A stretch of DNA of 64,000 nucleotides from Caulobacter sp. (lineage in GTDB: Bacteria; Pseudomonadota; Alphaproteobacteria; Caulobacterales; Caulobacteraceae). Both the position numbers and the translations under genes were made by a program. The stretch is taken from positions 186,001 through 250,000 of the forward strand of contig JAGHZU010000002.1 in assembly GCA_017745235.1 (NCBI GenBank). Reading direction: 5' to 3'. The notes under the pieces were generated by a model. The model was not told the DNA's origin and searched no databases. It worked only from the letters and a program-made list of their open reading frames with translations. Below, one piece after another: positions 1-7,302 of this stretch (position 1 is its first letter; each line of letters opens with the position of its first letter).

Positions 1-271
1 TGACGAGCATCAGATTGGCGCTGGCGTTGAACGCGACGTAGACCGCCGGCAAGAGGCTGGCCTGGACCACATAGAGCCCCAGCGAGCCCGACAGGTTGGC
101 GAGGTTGACGTTGACCAGGCCGTTGCCCAGCGTGCAGCACAGTCCCGCGGCCAGGCCCATGGCGGCGTAGCCCAGCCGACGCCCAGGCGTGTGGGCCGGC
201 GTGTAGGGTGAGCCCGGAAAGGTCGGGCGTTCGTGCGGCGCATAGTCGTGGGGCGGAGCCGCGGAGGTCAT
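1..271 (-). CDS. MFS drug exporter, DHA2-like (N-terminal part, runs off window)
   Basis: The reading frame is open from an ATG at 271 to the window edge, giving about 90 residues. A proline-rich cytoplasmic leader of about 40 residues is followed by a hydrophobic stretch (GYAAMGLAAGLCCTLGNGLV) and a second segment typical of the first two helices of DHA2-type major facilitator exporters. Its ATG overlaps the TGA of the upstream DyP peroxidase gene in an ATGA arrangement, so the two are translationally coupled. It probably exports a small organic compound from the cytoplasm across the inner membrane, perhaps a substrate or product of the peroxidase operon. Family assignment rests on the N-terminus only, so the substrate cannot be named. 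Confidence 0.7.
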   Translation of the reverse strand, partial: MTSAAPPHDYAPHERPTFPGSPYTPAHTPGRRLGYAAMGLAAGLCCTLGNGLVNVNLANLSGSLGLYVVQASLLPAVYVAFNASANLMLV

Positions 272-1602
272 GACCCTGCCGCTCTGGCCAGCCAGCGCAG
301 GCCGGTCAGGCTGGGCAGGAAGACGTGCTCGCCGCCTCGGGTCACCGTGAAGTCGGGCAGGCCGGTCAACCGCCGGCGCACGGGCCGGGCCGGGACCAGG
401 AAATCGTCGGCCCGGTCGCGGCGGCCGACGATCGGGTCGCTGCGCGAGCCTTGCGAAATGAAGTCGCCGTCATTGACCCACTGGGCCTGGACGAATTCGA
501 ACTGGCGCCCCGGGTTGGCGTTGATCATCGCCAGGACGATGCCGCGGTCGACGCCGTCGTCGTCCAGGACATCCTCCGGAAGCAGGGGGCCGTAGGCCGA
601 GCCGCGGCGCAGCACGCGATGCAGCCGGGCGTCGGTGATGCTATCCTTGAGCGCGTCGCGCGGATTGACCCGCCGGATGTGGCAACCCACCGGCGTGATC
701 CGCCCGTCCGGATCGTCGTCGTAATAGCCGAACGCATTGTTGCGCTGCTTGTCGGGGACGAGGCTCGGATCGTCCGCGGTCGGCGCCAGGGCCAAGGGGC
801 AACCGCTGCGCCAGCGTCCCATCATCTTGGCGGCGACGAACTCCTGTTCCTCGCGGGTCTGGCCGTTGGCGCGCAGGAAGGCGCGGAAGGCGGCGACGTC
901 CTGGCGGATCTTGCGGATGGCGATGTAGGTCCCGTTGCGCCAGAGGACTTCGGGGCCAGGCCCTGTGGCGAGGACGCCGAGCTCGTTCTCGTAGCCCAGG
1001 ACGAATTCGCCGGCCTTCATCGGCGCGCCCTGGCCGGGAAGCGGGGAGCCGCCTTCGCCCTCTATGAATGGACGGCTGATGCCGTCGGCGAAGCCGAAAT
1101 GCTCGCGCAGGGTGGGCGGCACGCCGACGTCTAGCCTGCCGACCAGCGTCAGGCCGTGGCCCGCGCCGAGCGCGGCGTGGCCGATGGCCAGCTTGTCGTC
1201 GCGCGCCGCTTGGCTGGGCGCCATGACGAAGAGGCCGACATGGAAGCCGACGCGGCCATGGGGCATGTCCCAATGTTCGGGATCGCTGGCGCCGACGTCG
1301 CCCAGATAAGCCTTGCGCGCCGCCATGCCCTGGCGGAATTCGATGGGAAAGCCCTCGACAATGTCCTCGGCCAGGCCCAGCCGGCGCAATCCCTCGCAGG
1401 TGAAGACGATGTTGATCCAGGCCTCGTCGGCCGGATCGTCCCAGTCCTGGGCGGAGTCCACGTGCGGGATCAGTCGCCGGATCAGCGCCTTGGCGCCGTC
1501 GGCGTCGTCGACCCGGAACAGCAGATAGGCCCCGAAATAGGGCATGGGACGGTTGCGCAGCACCGTCCCCTGAATGTCGGCCAGATCCAGCGCCACGGAC
1601 AT
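268..1602 (-). CDS. DyP-type heme peroxidase
   Basis: The 444-residue protein has the hallmarks of dye-decolorising peroxidases: the GFADG motif (residues 170-174), whose Asp is the distal acid-base residue of the family, and CHIRRVNPR (307-315) with the proximal heme-ligand histidine H308. DyPs use hydrogen peroxide to oxidise phenolic and dye-like compounds. No signal peptide is visible, so it is probably cytoplasmic unless encapsulated; no encapsulin gene is seen nearby. Length is normal for the larger bacterial DyP classes. It lies in a tight leftward run 3 nt after the 170-aa unknown gene and overlaps the MFS gene by 4 nt. Sharing an operon with a catalase-like heme protein suggests peroxide-linked chemistry on a common substrate or a peroxide-stress role. 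Confidence 0.93.
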   Translation of the reverse strand: MSVALDLADIQGTVLRNRPMPYFGAYLLFRVDDADGAKALIRRLIPHVDSAQDWDDPADEAWINIVFTCEGLRRLGLAEDIVEGFPIEFRQGMAARKAYLGDVGASDPEHWDMPHGRVGFHVGLFVMAPSQAARDDKLAIGHAALGAGHGLTLVGRLDVGVPPTLREHFGFADGISRPFIEGEGGSPLPGQGAPMKAGEFVLGYENELGVLATGPGPEVLWRNGTYIAIRKIRQDVAAFRAFLRANGQTREEQEFVAAKMMGRWRSGCPLALAPTADDPSLVPDKQRNNAFGYYDDDPDGRITPVGCHIRRVNPRDALKDSITDARLHRVLRRGSAYGPLLPEDVLDDDGVDRGIVLAMINANPGRQFEFVQAQWVNDGDFISQGSRSDPIVGRRDRADDFLVPARPVRRRLTGLPDFTVTRGGEHVFLPSLTGLRWLARAAGS

Positions 1603-1605
1603 GGC

Positions 1606-2118
1606 TCAGCTCGCCGCGTCGAGCATGTCGGCGACGGCCTTGGTCAGCTTGGCCATCTTCTTGACGTCACGCGCCGTGACGTCGGGATTGGCGCAGTAGA
1701 AGAACTCGGCCGGATGCATGCGGTCGATGACCCATTGCCCGGCGCGGGGATCGCTGAGGCTACCCGGGAAGCCCTCGAATACGCCTTCGGCCATGGCGTT
1801 CAGCCAGGGACCGGCATGGGTGGCGATGTCGTCGAGATAGGGCTTGAAGTCGCCGTCATAGACGACCGTCAGGACGAAGCGGGTGTCATCGTCGAACAGG
1901 AAGCCGCGGAAATCCTGGACGGTGCCGACGCGATCTTCCCAATAGCCGGCTTCGGCCTGGAACTGGGCTAGGCGTTGGCGAAAGAGCGCCGCCCCGCCAG
2001 GCAGCACCTTGCCGATCATGGTCAACTCCCCACGCTTGCCGATGCGCTTTCCTGGGCCATCGGGCTGGGTCGTGACCGTCTGGGCCATGGCGGTGCGCTC
2101 ATTGTGTTCGATCGTCAT
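1606..2118 (-). CDS. conserved hypothetical protein in the peroxidase operon
   Basis: This 170-residue protein is not recognised with certainty. It has no signal peptide or membrane segment. It contains alternating short strands and helices (IGKVLPGGAALF early, then RFVLTVVYDGDFKPYLDDI), which would suit a ferredoxin-like alpha/beta sandwich. The ATG at 2118 is chosen because a strong AAGGAGG lies 6 nt upstream; this makes it overlap the end of the SnoaL-like gene by 20 nt. It sits 3 nt upstream of the DyP gene. The tight spacing argues for a partner or accessory role in the same heme-peroxidase pathway, but that is inference only. Confidence 0.75.
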   Translation of the reverse strand: MTIEHNERTAMAQTVTTQPDGPGKRIGKRGELTMIGKVLPGGAALFRQRLAQFQAEAGYWEDRVGTVQDFRGFLFDDDTRFVLTVVYDGDFKPYLDDIATHAGPWLNAMAEGVFEGFPGSLSDPRAGQWVIDRMHPAEFFYCANPDVTARDVKKMAKLTKAVADMLDAAS

Positions 2119-2605
2119 GCAAGCCTCCTTGGGGAATGGGAATGGCCGGGCCGCCGCCGAGCTGGCGCACGAGCAGGTCCAGGTCGAAGAATTCTCGCCA
2201 GGCCAGGACGCGGCCGTCCCGCCATCGGCAGATCAGGCCAAGGCAGAGGTCGAAGCTGTGCGAGGTCGACACCACGGGCAGGGCGCCGGGCAGCTTCAGC
2301 GCGCCGCGCGCCGAGCCGGTCACCCGCACGACCGAAGCGCTGCGCAGGCCGTCGAGGCTGGCGAACTGCTCGAGGTAGGCCTCCACGTGCCGCCGGCTGT
2401 CGGGAAAAGCCGCGCAGAACGATCGGGCGCGCTCCAGGTGCGCGGCCTTATCGTGCGCCAACGTCTCTCCGCCGACCCAAATCTCTAGCTCGTCGTCCAG
2501 CAGGGCGGCGTAATCTTCCCACCGCCGCGCGTTCCAGGCCTCGTCCAGCGCCCGCAGACGATGGAGCACAGTCCGCATGGCCGCTTCATGCCTCGGGCGC
2601 GCCAT
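2099..2605 (-). CDS. SnoaL-like / NTF2-fold protein
   Basis: The 168-residue protein has a SnoaL-type pattern: an N-terminal helix with LDEAWNARRWEDYAALLDDE, a central region, and a C-terminal beta sheet ending RWRDGRVLAWREFFD. Proteins of this fold include polyketide cyclases, dehydratases and many unassigned small-molecule binders. It has no signal peptide, so it is cytoplasmic. The start is uncertain: the ATG at 2605 overlaps the catalase gene by 20 nt and lacks a clear ribosome site, while an internal ATG at 2578 would start 8 nt after the catalase stop. The gene is sandwiched between the catalase-like gene and the 170-aa gene, so it is probably co-transcribed. Substrate unknown. Confidence 0.8.
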   Translation of the reverse strand: MARPRHEAAMRTVLHRLRALDEAWNARRWEDYAALLDDELEIWVGGETLAHDKAAHLERARSFCAAFPDSRRHVEAYLEQFASLDGLRSASVVRVTGSARGALKLPGALPVVSTSHSFDLCLGLICRWRDGRVLAWREFFDLDLLVRQLGGGPAIPIPQGGLHDDRTQ

Positions 2606-3581
2606 GGAACTCGTCCGTATTGGCGCCCTGCGCCTGTCCGGCTCGCCAACCGCCGCTGCGCAGCGCGGCTGACAGTTCGTAGACGCCGCGGCGGATCTGC
2701 AGGATCGGATCGTCCGTCGCCTCGATCCCGTCGACCAGCATGGTCGGGTCGTGGTTCATGACCGGGTCGCCGATCTCGACTTCGGTCGTCGGCGCGGTCA
2801 GGCGCAGCCGTCCGATGGTCACGCGACGGCGATCGTCCGGCCACAGCGCGGTGGCATCGTCCAGCGGGTCGCCCGGCTCGGCGATTTCCAAGACCAAGTC
2901 AAAGTCCACCGGCCCGGACCGCAGGCGCGCCTCGAACTCGTCGAAGAGCACCCCCGCGCCCTGGTCGGCCAGGGTCTTGGGCGGCTGGCCTCGTTCGCCA
3001 GCCACCGGAGACCAGTGACAGCGGACGTGGGTCGGAGCATCGATCTCGTTCAGATAGCGAAAGACATGTACGGCGTGGAACGCGGTGTGGGCGAAGCTGA
3101 CCGGATCGGGCGCGGTCGCGCGCATCTGGAAGACGGCGGCGCTGTTGGGATGGCCGGCCAGCGCCGCCTGCACGCCTGCCAGGTTCGGCGGCCCGCCCGG
3201 CGTCAGCGGCTGGCCGGCCGTTACCAGCGCCAGGAACTGCTCGATGCTGCGGGCGATGAACAGCTTCTGGCTCAAGGCCACCAGATTGGTCACTCGGCCA
3301 TCGGGCAGGTAGAAGCGCGTCGCCATGCCGATCGTCGAGTTGAAGGGCGCGAAGGGATCGCCCCCGCCCTTAGAGAAACGCACGGTGACTGGCAGGATGT
3401 CGCCGTTCAGGTGGGCTGCGCGCGTGAAGCTCCGGGCCTGGGGCAGGGCCTGGAAGGCGCCGCGATAGAGCCGGCCGTCCGCGTGCAGCGTGCGAAACCC
3501 CTCATATCGCCCGAGAACGCCATGGATCTTTCGGACAATCTCTTCGGCGCGCCGATATTGATTGTTCTGCGTGATCGTCAT
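2586..3581 (-). CDS. catalase-related heme peroxidase (SrpA-like)
   Basis: The protein has 331 residues from the ATG at 3581, much shorter than the roughly 480 or more of true catalases but right for the small catalase-related peroxidase family. The distal histidine lies in LHADGRLYRG (H33), followed by the RFSKGGG strand near residue 69. The proximal heme tyrosine is in IRRGVYELSAALR near residue 301. No signal peptide is seen. These proteins often have weak catalase and better organic peroxidase activity (family knowledge). The frame is open a further 414 nt upstream, but that stretch is arginine/proline-rich, lacks homology-like features and runs into the regulator gene, so it is excluded. 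First gene of the leftward peroxidase run. Confidence 0.88.
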   Translation of the reverse strand: MTITQNNQYRRAEEIVRKIHGVLGRYEGFRTLHADGRLYRGAFQALPQARSFTRAAHLNGDILPVTVRFSKGGGDPFAPFNSTIGMATRFYLPDGRVTNLVALSQKLFIARSIEQFLALVTAGQPLTPGGPPNLAGVQAALAGHPNSAAVFQMRATAPDPVSFAHTAFHAVHVFRYLNEIDAPTHVRCHWSPVAGERGQPPKTLADQGAGVLFDEFEARLRSGPVDFDLVLEIAEPGDPLDDATALWPDDRRRVTIGRLRLTAPTTEVEIGDPVMNHDPTMLVDGIEATDDPILQIRRGVYELSAALRSGGWRAGQAQGANTDEFHGAPEA

Positions 3582-3688
3582 CGCCGCCCACCTCGCGCGT
3601 CGCCGGAGGATGTCCGGCGAGCAGGAGAGGGCGCCTTGGGCCGCCTTCGCGGAAGTAAGCCGCGACGTGAGCTCACTGTTAGGCGGCT

Positions 3689-5533
3689 TTAGGCGGCCCG
3701 GTCGTCGAAGGGCTGCAGGCGCGCAAGCAACCGTTGGAAGGGGGGCGAGTCCCGCATCGCGTCGAACCTGGGGTCTGTCCGCATCCAGGCCGTCGACAGC
3801 TCGCCACGGTCGATCGCCAGGCCCAGGGCCTCGATGGCGCGGGCCTCGTCGCCGAGGGCGGCGTGGAGCGTGGCGCGGGCAAACCCCGTGCCCCGGTCGA
3901 GCGTGGCGGTGGCCAATCGCTGGGCGCGATCTGGACGTCCCAGAAGCACCTCGACCTCCGCGCACAGGAAGATCAGGTCGGCGCGGCGCGCGCACTGGGG
4001 CTCCAACTCGTCCAGTAGGCCTTGGGCTGCAGCGCGATCTCCGCCGAACAGGTGGGCCAGGATGACGTAGGCCAGCGCTTCGGGCGGGCGCTGCTGCCGG
4101 AACGCGCGGTCGCCGGTTGCGGTCAAGAGATCGTAGCGCCGCGCTTCGAAATGGGCGATCGCCTCAGCGATGTCCTGGGACGACGAAAAGGGTTCGATCT
4201 CGCGCGCCTCCTGGAACAATCGCAAGGCCCGATCGTGATCGCCAAGCAGGGACAGGAAGACGCCATAGTGGCGGGTCGCCCGCGCATTGACCCCCAGGCG
4301 CAGGGTAGCCTGGAAGGCCGCCTCAGCCTTGATGGGGTCGCGCTCCAGCCAGGCATGGATGGTGGCTTGGGCGGCGTTGGCTTCCGTCGAACCCCCGTCG
4401 ATCGCCAGCGCGGACTCCACCGCCGCATGCGCCTTGGACAGGGCCTCGGAACGCTCGATCAGGCCGAGGCGAAAGAGATCGCAATAGCCGTCGGCGACGC
4501 CGGTGTGGCCACGCGCATAGTCGGGCGCCGTCTCGGCCACGTCCTTGAACAGCCGCATCGCGTCGGCGACGGAATCTGGCGTCTGCTGGTCAAGAAGCAA
4601 GCGGGCCCGATAGACCTTGGCAAGGGCCTTTAGCGCCACGGGGCCAGGGCCGATGCGCATCTCGCGCATCTTGGAACTGTCCAGGCGTGCGCGGCTGAGC
4701 AGGGTCTTGGCGATCTTTTCCTGAAGTTGGAAGCGTTGGCTGTCGGGCGCGTCGAAACGATCGGACCACACGATCAGGCCGTCGCGATCACTGGCCTCCA
4801 CGGTCACGCGCAGCTGGTCGCCGTCATGGCGCACCACCCCCTGCAGCACCGCGTCCACCTTCAGCGCGGTGGCCAATTCGGCGGCCGAGCCCTCGAATGA
4901 CGCGAACTGAAAGACGGTGCTACGGGAAGTGATCCAGATGCCGTCGGCCTTGCCCATCTCGTAGATCAGCTCATCGGTGAGGCCTTCGGCGAAGGTCTCC
5001 ACGTCCGGCGTCCGCGGGATTGCGCGGAAAGGCATGATCGCTATGGACGCCCCTTGGCCCTCGCGGAAAATGTCCCCATGGCGAGGCGGCCCCGGTAGAG
5101 CGCCCCCGGTGGCGCGTTGGGTGAAGGTCGGGGTGTAGCCGCCGGTCGGCAGGTCAATGATCACCTCGTCTGGACTGGCGGCGTAGTGCTCCTGCAGCTT
5201 GCGGCGCAGCCGGCGCGCCTCCACCCGAACCGTCGAGTCGATCCGGGAATCGTAAGGCGGTTCGCGCCCGTAGATGGCGTTGCCGATGAGGACTTCCCGC
5301 AGGCTCTGGCTCCGGCCTTCCAGGGTTTCCTCGACCACGAACCTTAGGAACGCCAGCAGGCGCGCGGAGCCCGCGAACGTCTCGCTGGCTTCCAGACGCG
5401 TCAGTTGCAGGCGCACCGCTTCAGGCGTGGGTGTGGGCGGGGCGATCAGATCGGGGCTCCTTGGATTGCCGACATTAGCGTTGCCGCGCCAGTTGGGGTC
5501 AAGCCGCCGGCCGGGCTTTGGCGTGGCGCTCAC
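3689..5533 (-). CDS. TPR-containing regulator with TolB-like domain
   Basis: The 614-residue protein has three parts. Residues 35-140 are a DNA-binding-like domain seen in alphaproteobacterial TPR regulators, with FLRFVVEETLEGR and VRVEARRLRRKLQEHY. Residues about 165-300 resemble the FlgO/TolB-like domain linked to adenylate-cyclase-type regulators (SIAIMPFRAIP, FAEGLTDELIYEMGK). The rest is a string of TPR helices. No membrane segment is obvious, so it is probably cytoplasmic. It lies upstream of, and in the same direction as, the catalase-like gene with a gap of about 107 nt, and diverges from the SDR at 5648. It may regulate either side. Ligand and targets cannot be read from the sequence. 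Confidence 0.75.
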   Translation of the reverse strand: MSATPKPGRRLDPNWRGNANVGNPRSPDLIAPPTPTPEAVRLQLTRLEASETFAGSARLLAFLRFVVEETLEGRSQSLREVLIGNAIYGREPPYDSRIDSTVRVEARRLRRKLQEHYAASPDEVIIDLPTGGYTPTFTQRATGGALPGPPRHGDIFREGQGASIAIMPFRAIPRTPDVETFAEGLTDELIYEMGKADGIWITSRSTVFQFASFEGSAAELATALKVDAVLQGVVRHDGDQLRVTVEASDRDGLIVWSDRFDAPDSQRFQLQEKIAKTLLSRARLDSSKMREMRIGPGPVALKALAKVYRARLLLDQQTPDSVADAMRLFKDVAETAPDYARGHTGVADGYCDLFRLGLIERSEALSKAHAAVESALAIDGGSTEANAAQATIHAWLERDPIKAEAAFQATLRLGVNARATRHYGVFLSLLGDHDRALRLFQEAREIEPFSSSQDIAEAIAHFEARRYDLLTATGDRAFRQQRPPEALAYVILAHLFGGDRAAAQGLLDELEPQCARRADLIFLCAEVEVLLGRPDRAQRLATATLDRGTGFARATLHAALGDEARAIEALGLAIDRGELSTAWMRTDPRFDAMRDSPPFQRLLARLQPFDDRAA

Positions 5534-5647
5534 GGTTAGCGATCCTGGACTAACGGCTAGCTCACGGCGCGCTCGCGGGCTTGACGAATACTGTTGGCCT
5601 TGAGCGGTCCCGGCATCTCGTGATCGCCGTCTTTATGGAGCAGGACC

Positions 5648-6478
5648 ATGAGCCAGGACAGCGGAGATCTCGCGGGCAGGGTGGCGGTGATCACCGGGGC
5701 GGCGAGCGGTATCGGATTGGCCCTGGCCACGGCGGCGGCCCAGCGGGGCATGAAAGTCGCCCTGGCCGATATCGGCGAGGAGAAACTGGAGGCCGCGCAG
5801 GCCTCGATCGAGGCCTTAGGCGTGGAGACCATCGCGGTTCGCACCGACGTCGCCAGCCTGGAAGCCGTGGAGGCCCTGCGCGACGCCGCCCAGGCGCTCG
5901 GCGATCCCTGGCTGGTCGTCAACAACGCCGGAATCACCAAGATCGCCCTGACCTGGGATCACACCGAGGCAGACTGGCGACGGATGATCGACATCAATAT
6001 CTGGGGCGTGGTCAACGGCCTGCTGGCCTTCCTGCCGGGCCTACGAGCGCGCCGGTCTGGACATATCGTCAACACCGCCTCGGCCGCTGGCCTGCTGACC
6101 ATTCCGGCCGCCTCGGCCTATGTGGCCAGCAAGCACGCAGTCGTCGGCCTTTCCGAAACGCTCTATCGCGAGCTGGAAGCGGCCGAAACCGGTGTTGGGC
6201 TCTCGGTGCTGTGCCCGGCCCTGGTCAAGACCAACATCATGGGCAGCGAGATCACCTCGACCCACGCCATGGCGCCGGAGGATGTGGCGGGCCAGGTGTT
6301 CGACGCCGTCGCTGCGCGCCGCTTTTGGATCCTCACCCACGCTGCCCACATGGAGCCCTATATCCGGGCTCGCGCCGAAGAGATCGTCGATCAGGCCGAC
6401 CCGAGCATCGCCAGCCGCGATCCAGACGTCGCCCATACCTCGAGCGTTCTGACCGGCGTGGACTTCGGCGCGCACTAG
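5648..6478 (+). CDS. short-chain dehydrogenase/reductase (SDR)
   Basis: This is a classical SDR of 276 residues. TGAASGIG (16-23) binds the NAD(P) cofactor, NNAG stabilises the central sheet, a serine lies in NTASAAG, and YVASK holds the catalytic Tyr and Lys. An acidic residue after the second strand (ALADIGEEKL) favours NAD over NADP by the usual rule. The C-terminal half is longer than minimal and carries an ILTH segment as in SDRs acting on larger alcohols or ketones. It is cytoplasmic, monocistronic, and divergent from the TPR regulator with a 114-nt gap. The start is the ATG at 5648 with GGAGCAGG upstream. Substrate unknown. Confidence 0.9.
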   Translation: MSQDSGDLAGRVAVITGAASGIGLALATAAAQRGMKVALADIGEEKLEAAQASIEALGVETIAVRTDVASLEAVEALRDAAQALGDPWLVVNNAGITKIALTWDHTEADWRRMIDINIWGVVNGLLAFLPGLRARRSGHIVNTASAAGLLTIPAASAYVASKHAVVGLSETLYRELEAAETGVGLSVLCPALVKTNIMGSEITSTHAMAPEDVAGQVFDAVAARRFWILTHAAHMEPYIRARAEEIVDQADPSIASRDPDVAHTSSVLTGVDFGAH

Positions 6479-6675
6479 ATCCGCCTCAACGAACATTCGT
6501 CCGACGAGCGGAATAGGTTCGAACGTCCGGTTCCTGGAGGTATCCCAACGTCCGGTGTTGGCGCGACGCCGCCAGCGACCGGACCTTAGCGTCGACCGGG
6601 GAAGGGCAAGAGCAGGCGAGCCGAACTAGGCAAACGGCGGCCCCTCACTTGGTCGCTGCAGCGATGACCTCACAC

Positions 6676-7302
6676 CTAGAGCATGATGATGCCGCGGCGC
6701 AGGGCCGTGGTGACGGCCTGGGTCCTGTCGTTGACGTCGAGCTTGGAGAAGATGCTGCGAATGTGCGCCTTCACCGTCTCTTCGGACAGGGAAAGCCGAT
6801 AGGCGATCGTCTTATTCGCGCCCCCGGCGGCCATGCATTCCAGCACCTCGACCTCTCGGGCGCTGAGCGGCTCCTCCGCGGCGTGCACCGCGATCTCCTG
6901 CGCCACCTCCGGCAGGACGAAACGGCGTCCGGCGTGGACCAGCCGGATGGTGTCGAGCAGTTCGTGGCGTAGTGAAGACTTGAGCAGGTAGCCGCTGGCG
7001 CCGGCCTTGAGGGCGCGGACGGCCTGGACGTCGCCCTGGTAGGTCGTCAGCACGACGATGCGGGCGTCGGAAGCGATCTCGCGAATGGCGACGATGGCGT
7101 CCAGCCCGCCCATGGTCGGCATCTGGAGATCCATCAGGGTCACGTCCGGCCGCAGTTGTCGGAAGGCGTCGACGGCCTGCCTGCCGTTCTCGCATTCGCC
7201 GACGATCACCATGTCTTCCCGCGGCCCGACGAGGGCCGCGATGCCCTCTCGAAAGACGGCGTGGTCGTCCACGGAAAGGACGCGGATGGGGCTGCTGGTC
7301 AT
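6676..7302 (-). CDS. LuxR/NarL-type response regulator
   Basis: The 208-residue protein starts at the ATG at 7302, whose bases overlap the TGA of the kinase gene (ATGA). The receiver domain has acidic residues at VDDH (11-13), the phosphorylated Asp at LMDLQMP (D58) and the conserved Lys at LLKSS (K108). The C-terminal LuxR helix-turn-helix is clear (LSAREVEVLECMAAGGANKTIAYRL, then EETVKAHIRSIFSKL). It is the DNA-binding partner of the adjacent propeller histidine kinase, and coupled translation supports a dedicated pair. The 45 nt of open frame before the ATG lie inside the kinase gene and are not taken. Targets unknown; no repeated LuxR-type site was recognised nearby. Confidence 0.95.
   Translation of the reverse strand: MTSSPIRVLSVDDHAVFREGIAALVGPREDMVIVGECENGRQAVDAFRQLRPDVTLMDLQMPTMGGLDAIVAIREIASDARIVVLTTYQGDVQAVRALKAGASGYLLKSSLRHELLDTIRLVHAGRRFVLPEVAQEIAVHAAEEPLSAREVEVLECMAAGGANKTIAYRLSLSEETVKAHIRSIFSKLDVNDRTQAVTTALRRGIIML

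Noticed and set aside
3582..3995. Upstream extension of the catalase-like frame
   Set aside because: The extra 138 residues are Arg/Pro/Gly-rich, overlap the TPR regulator gene and precede the normal N-terminus of the family.
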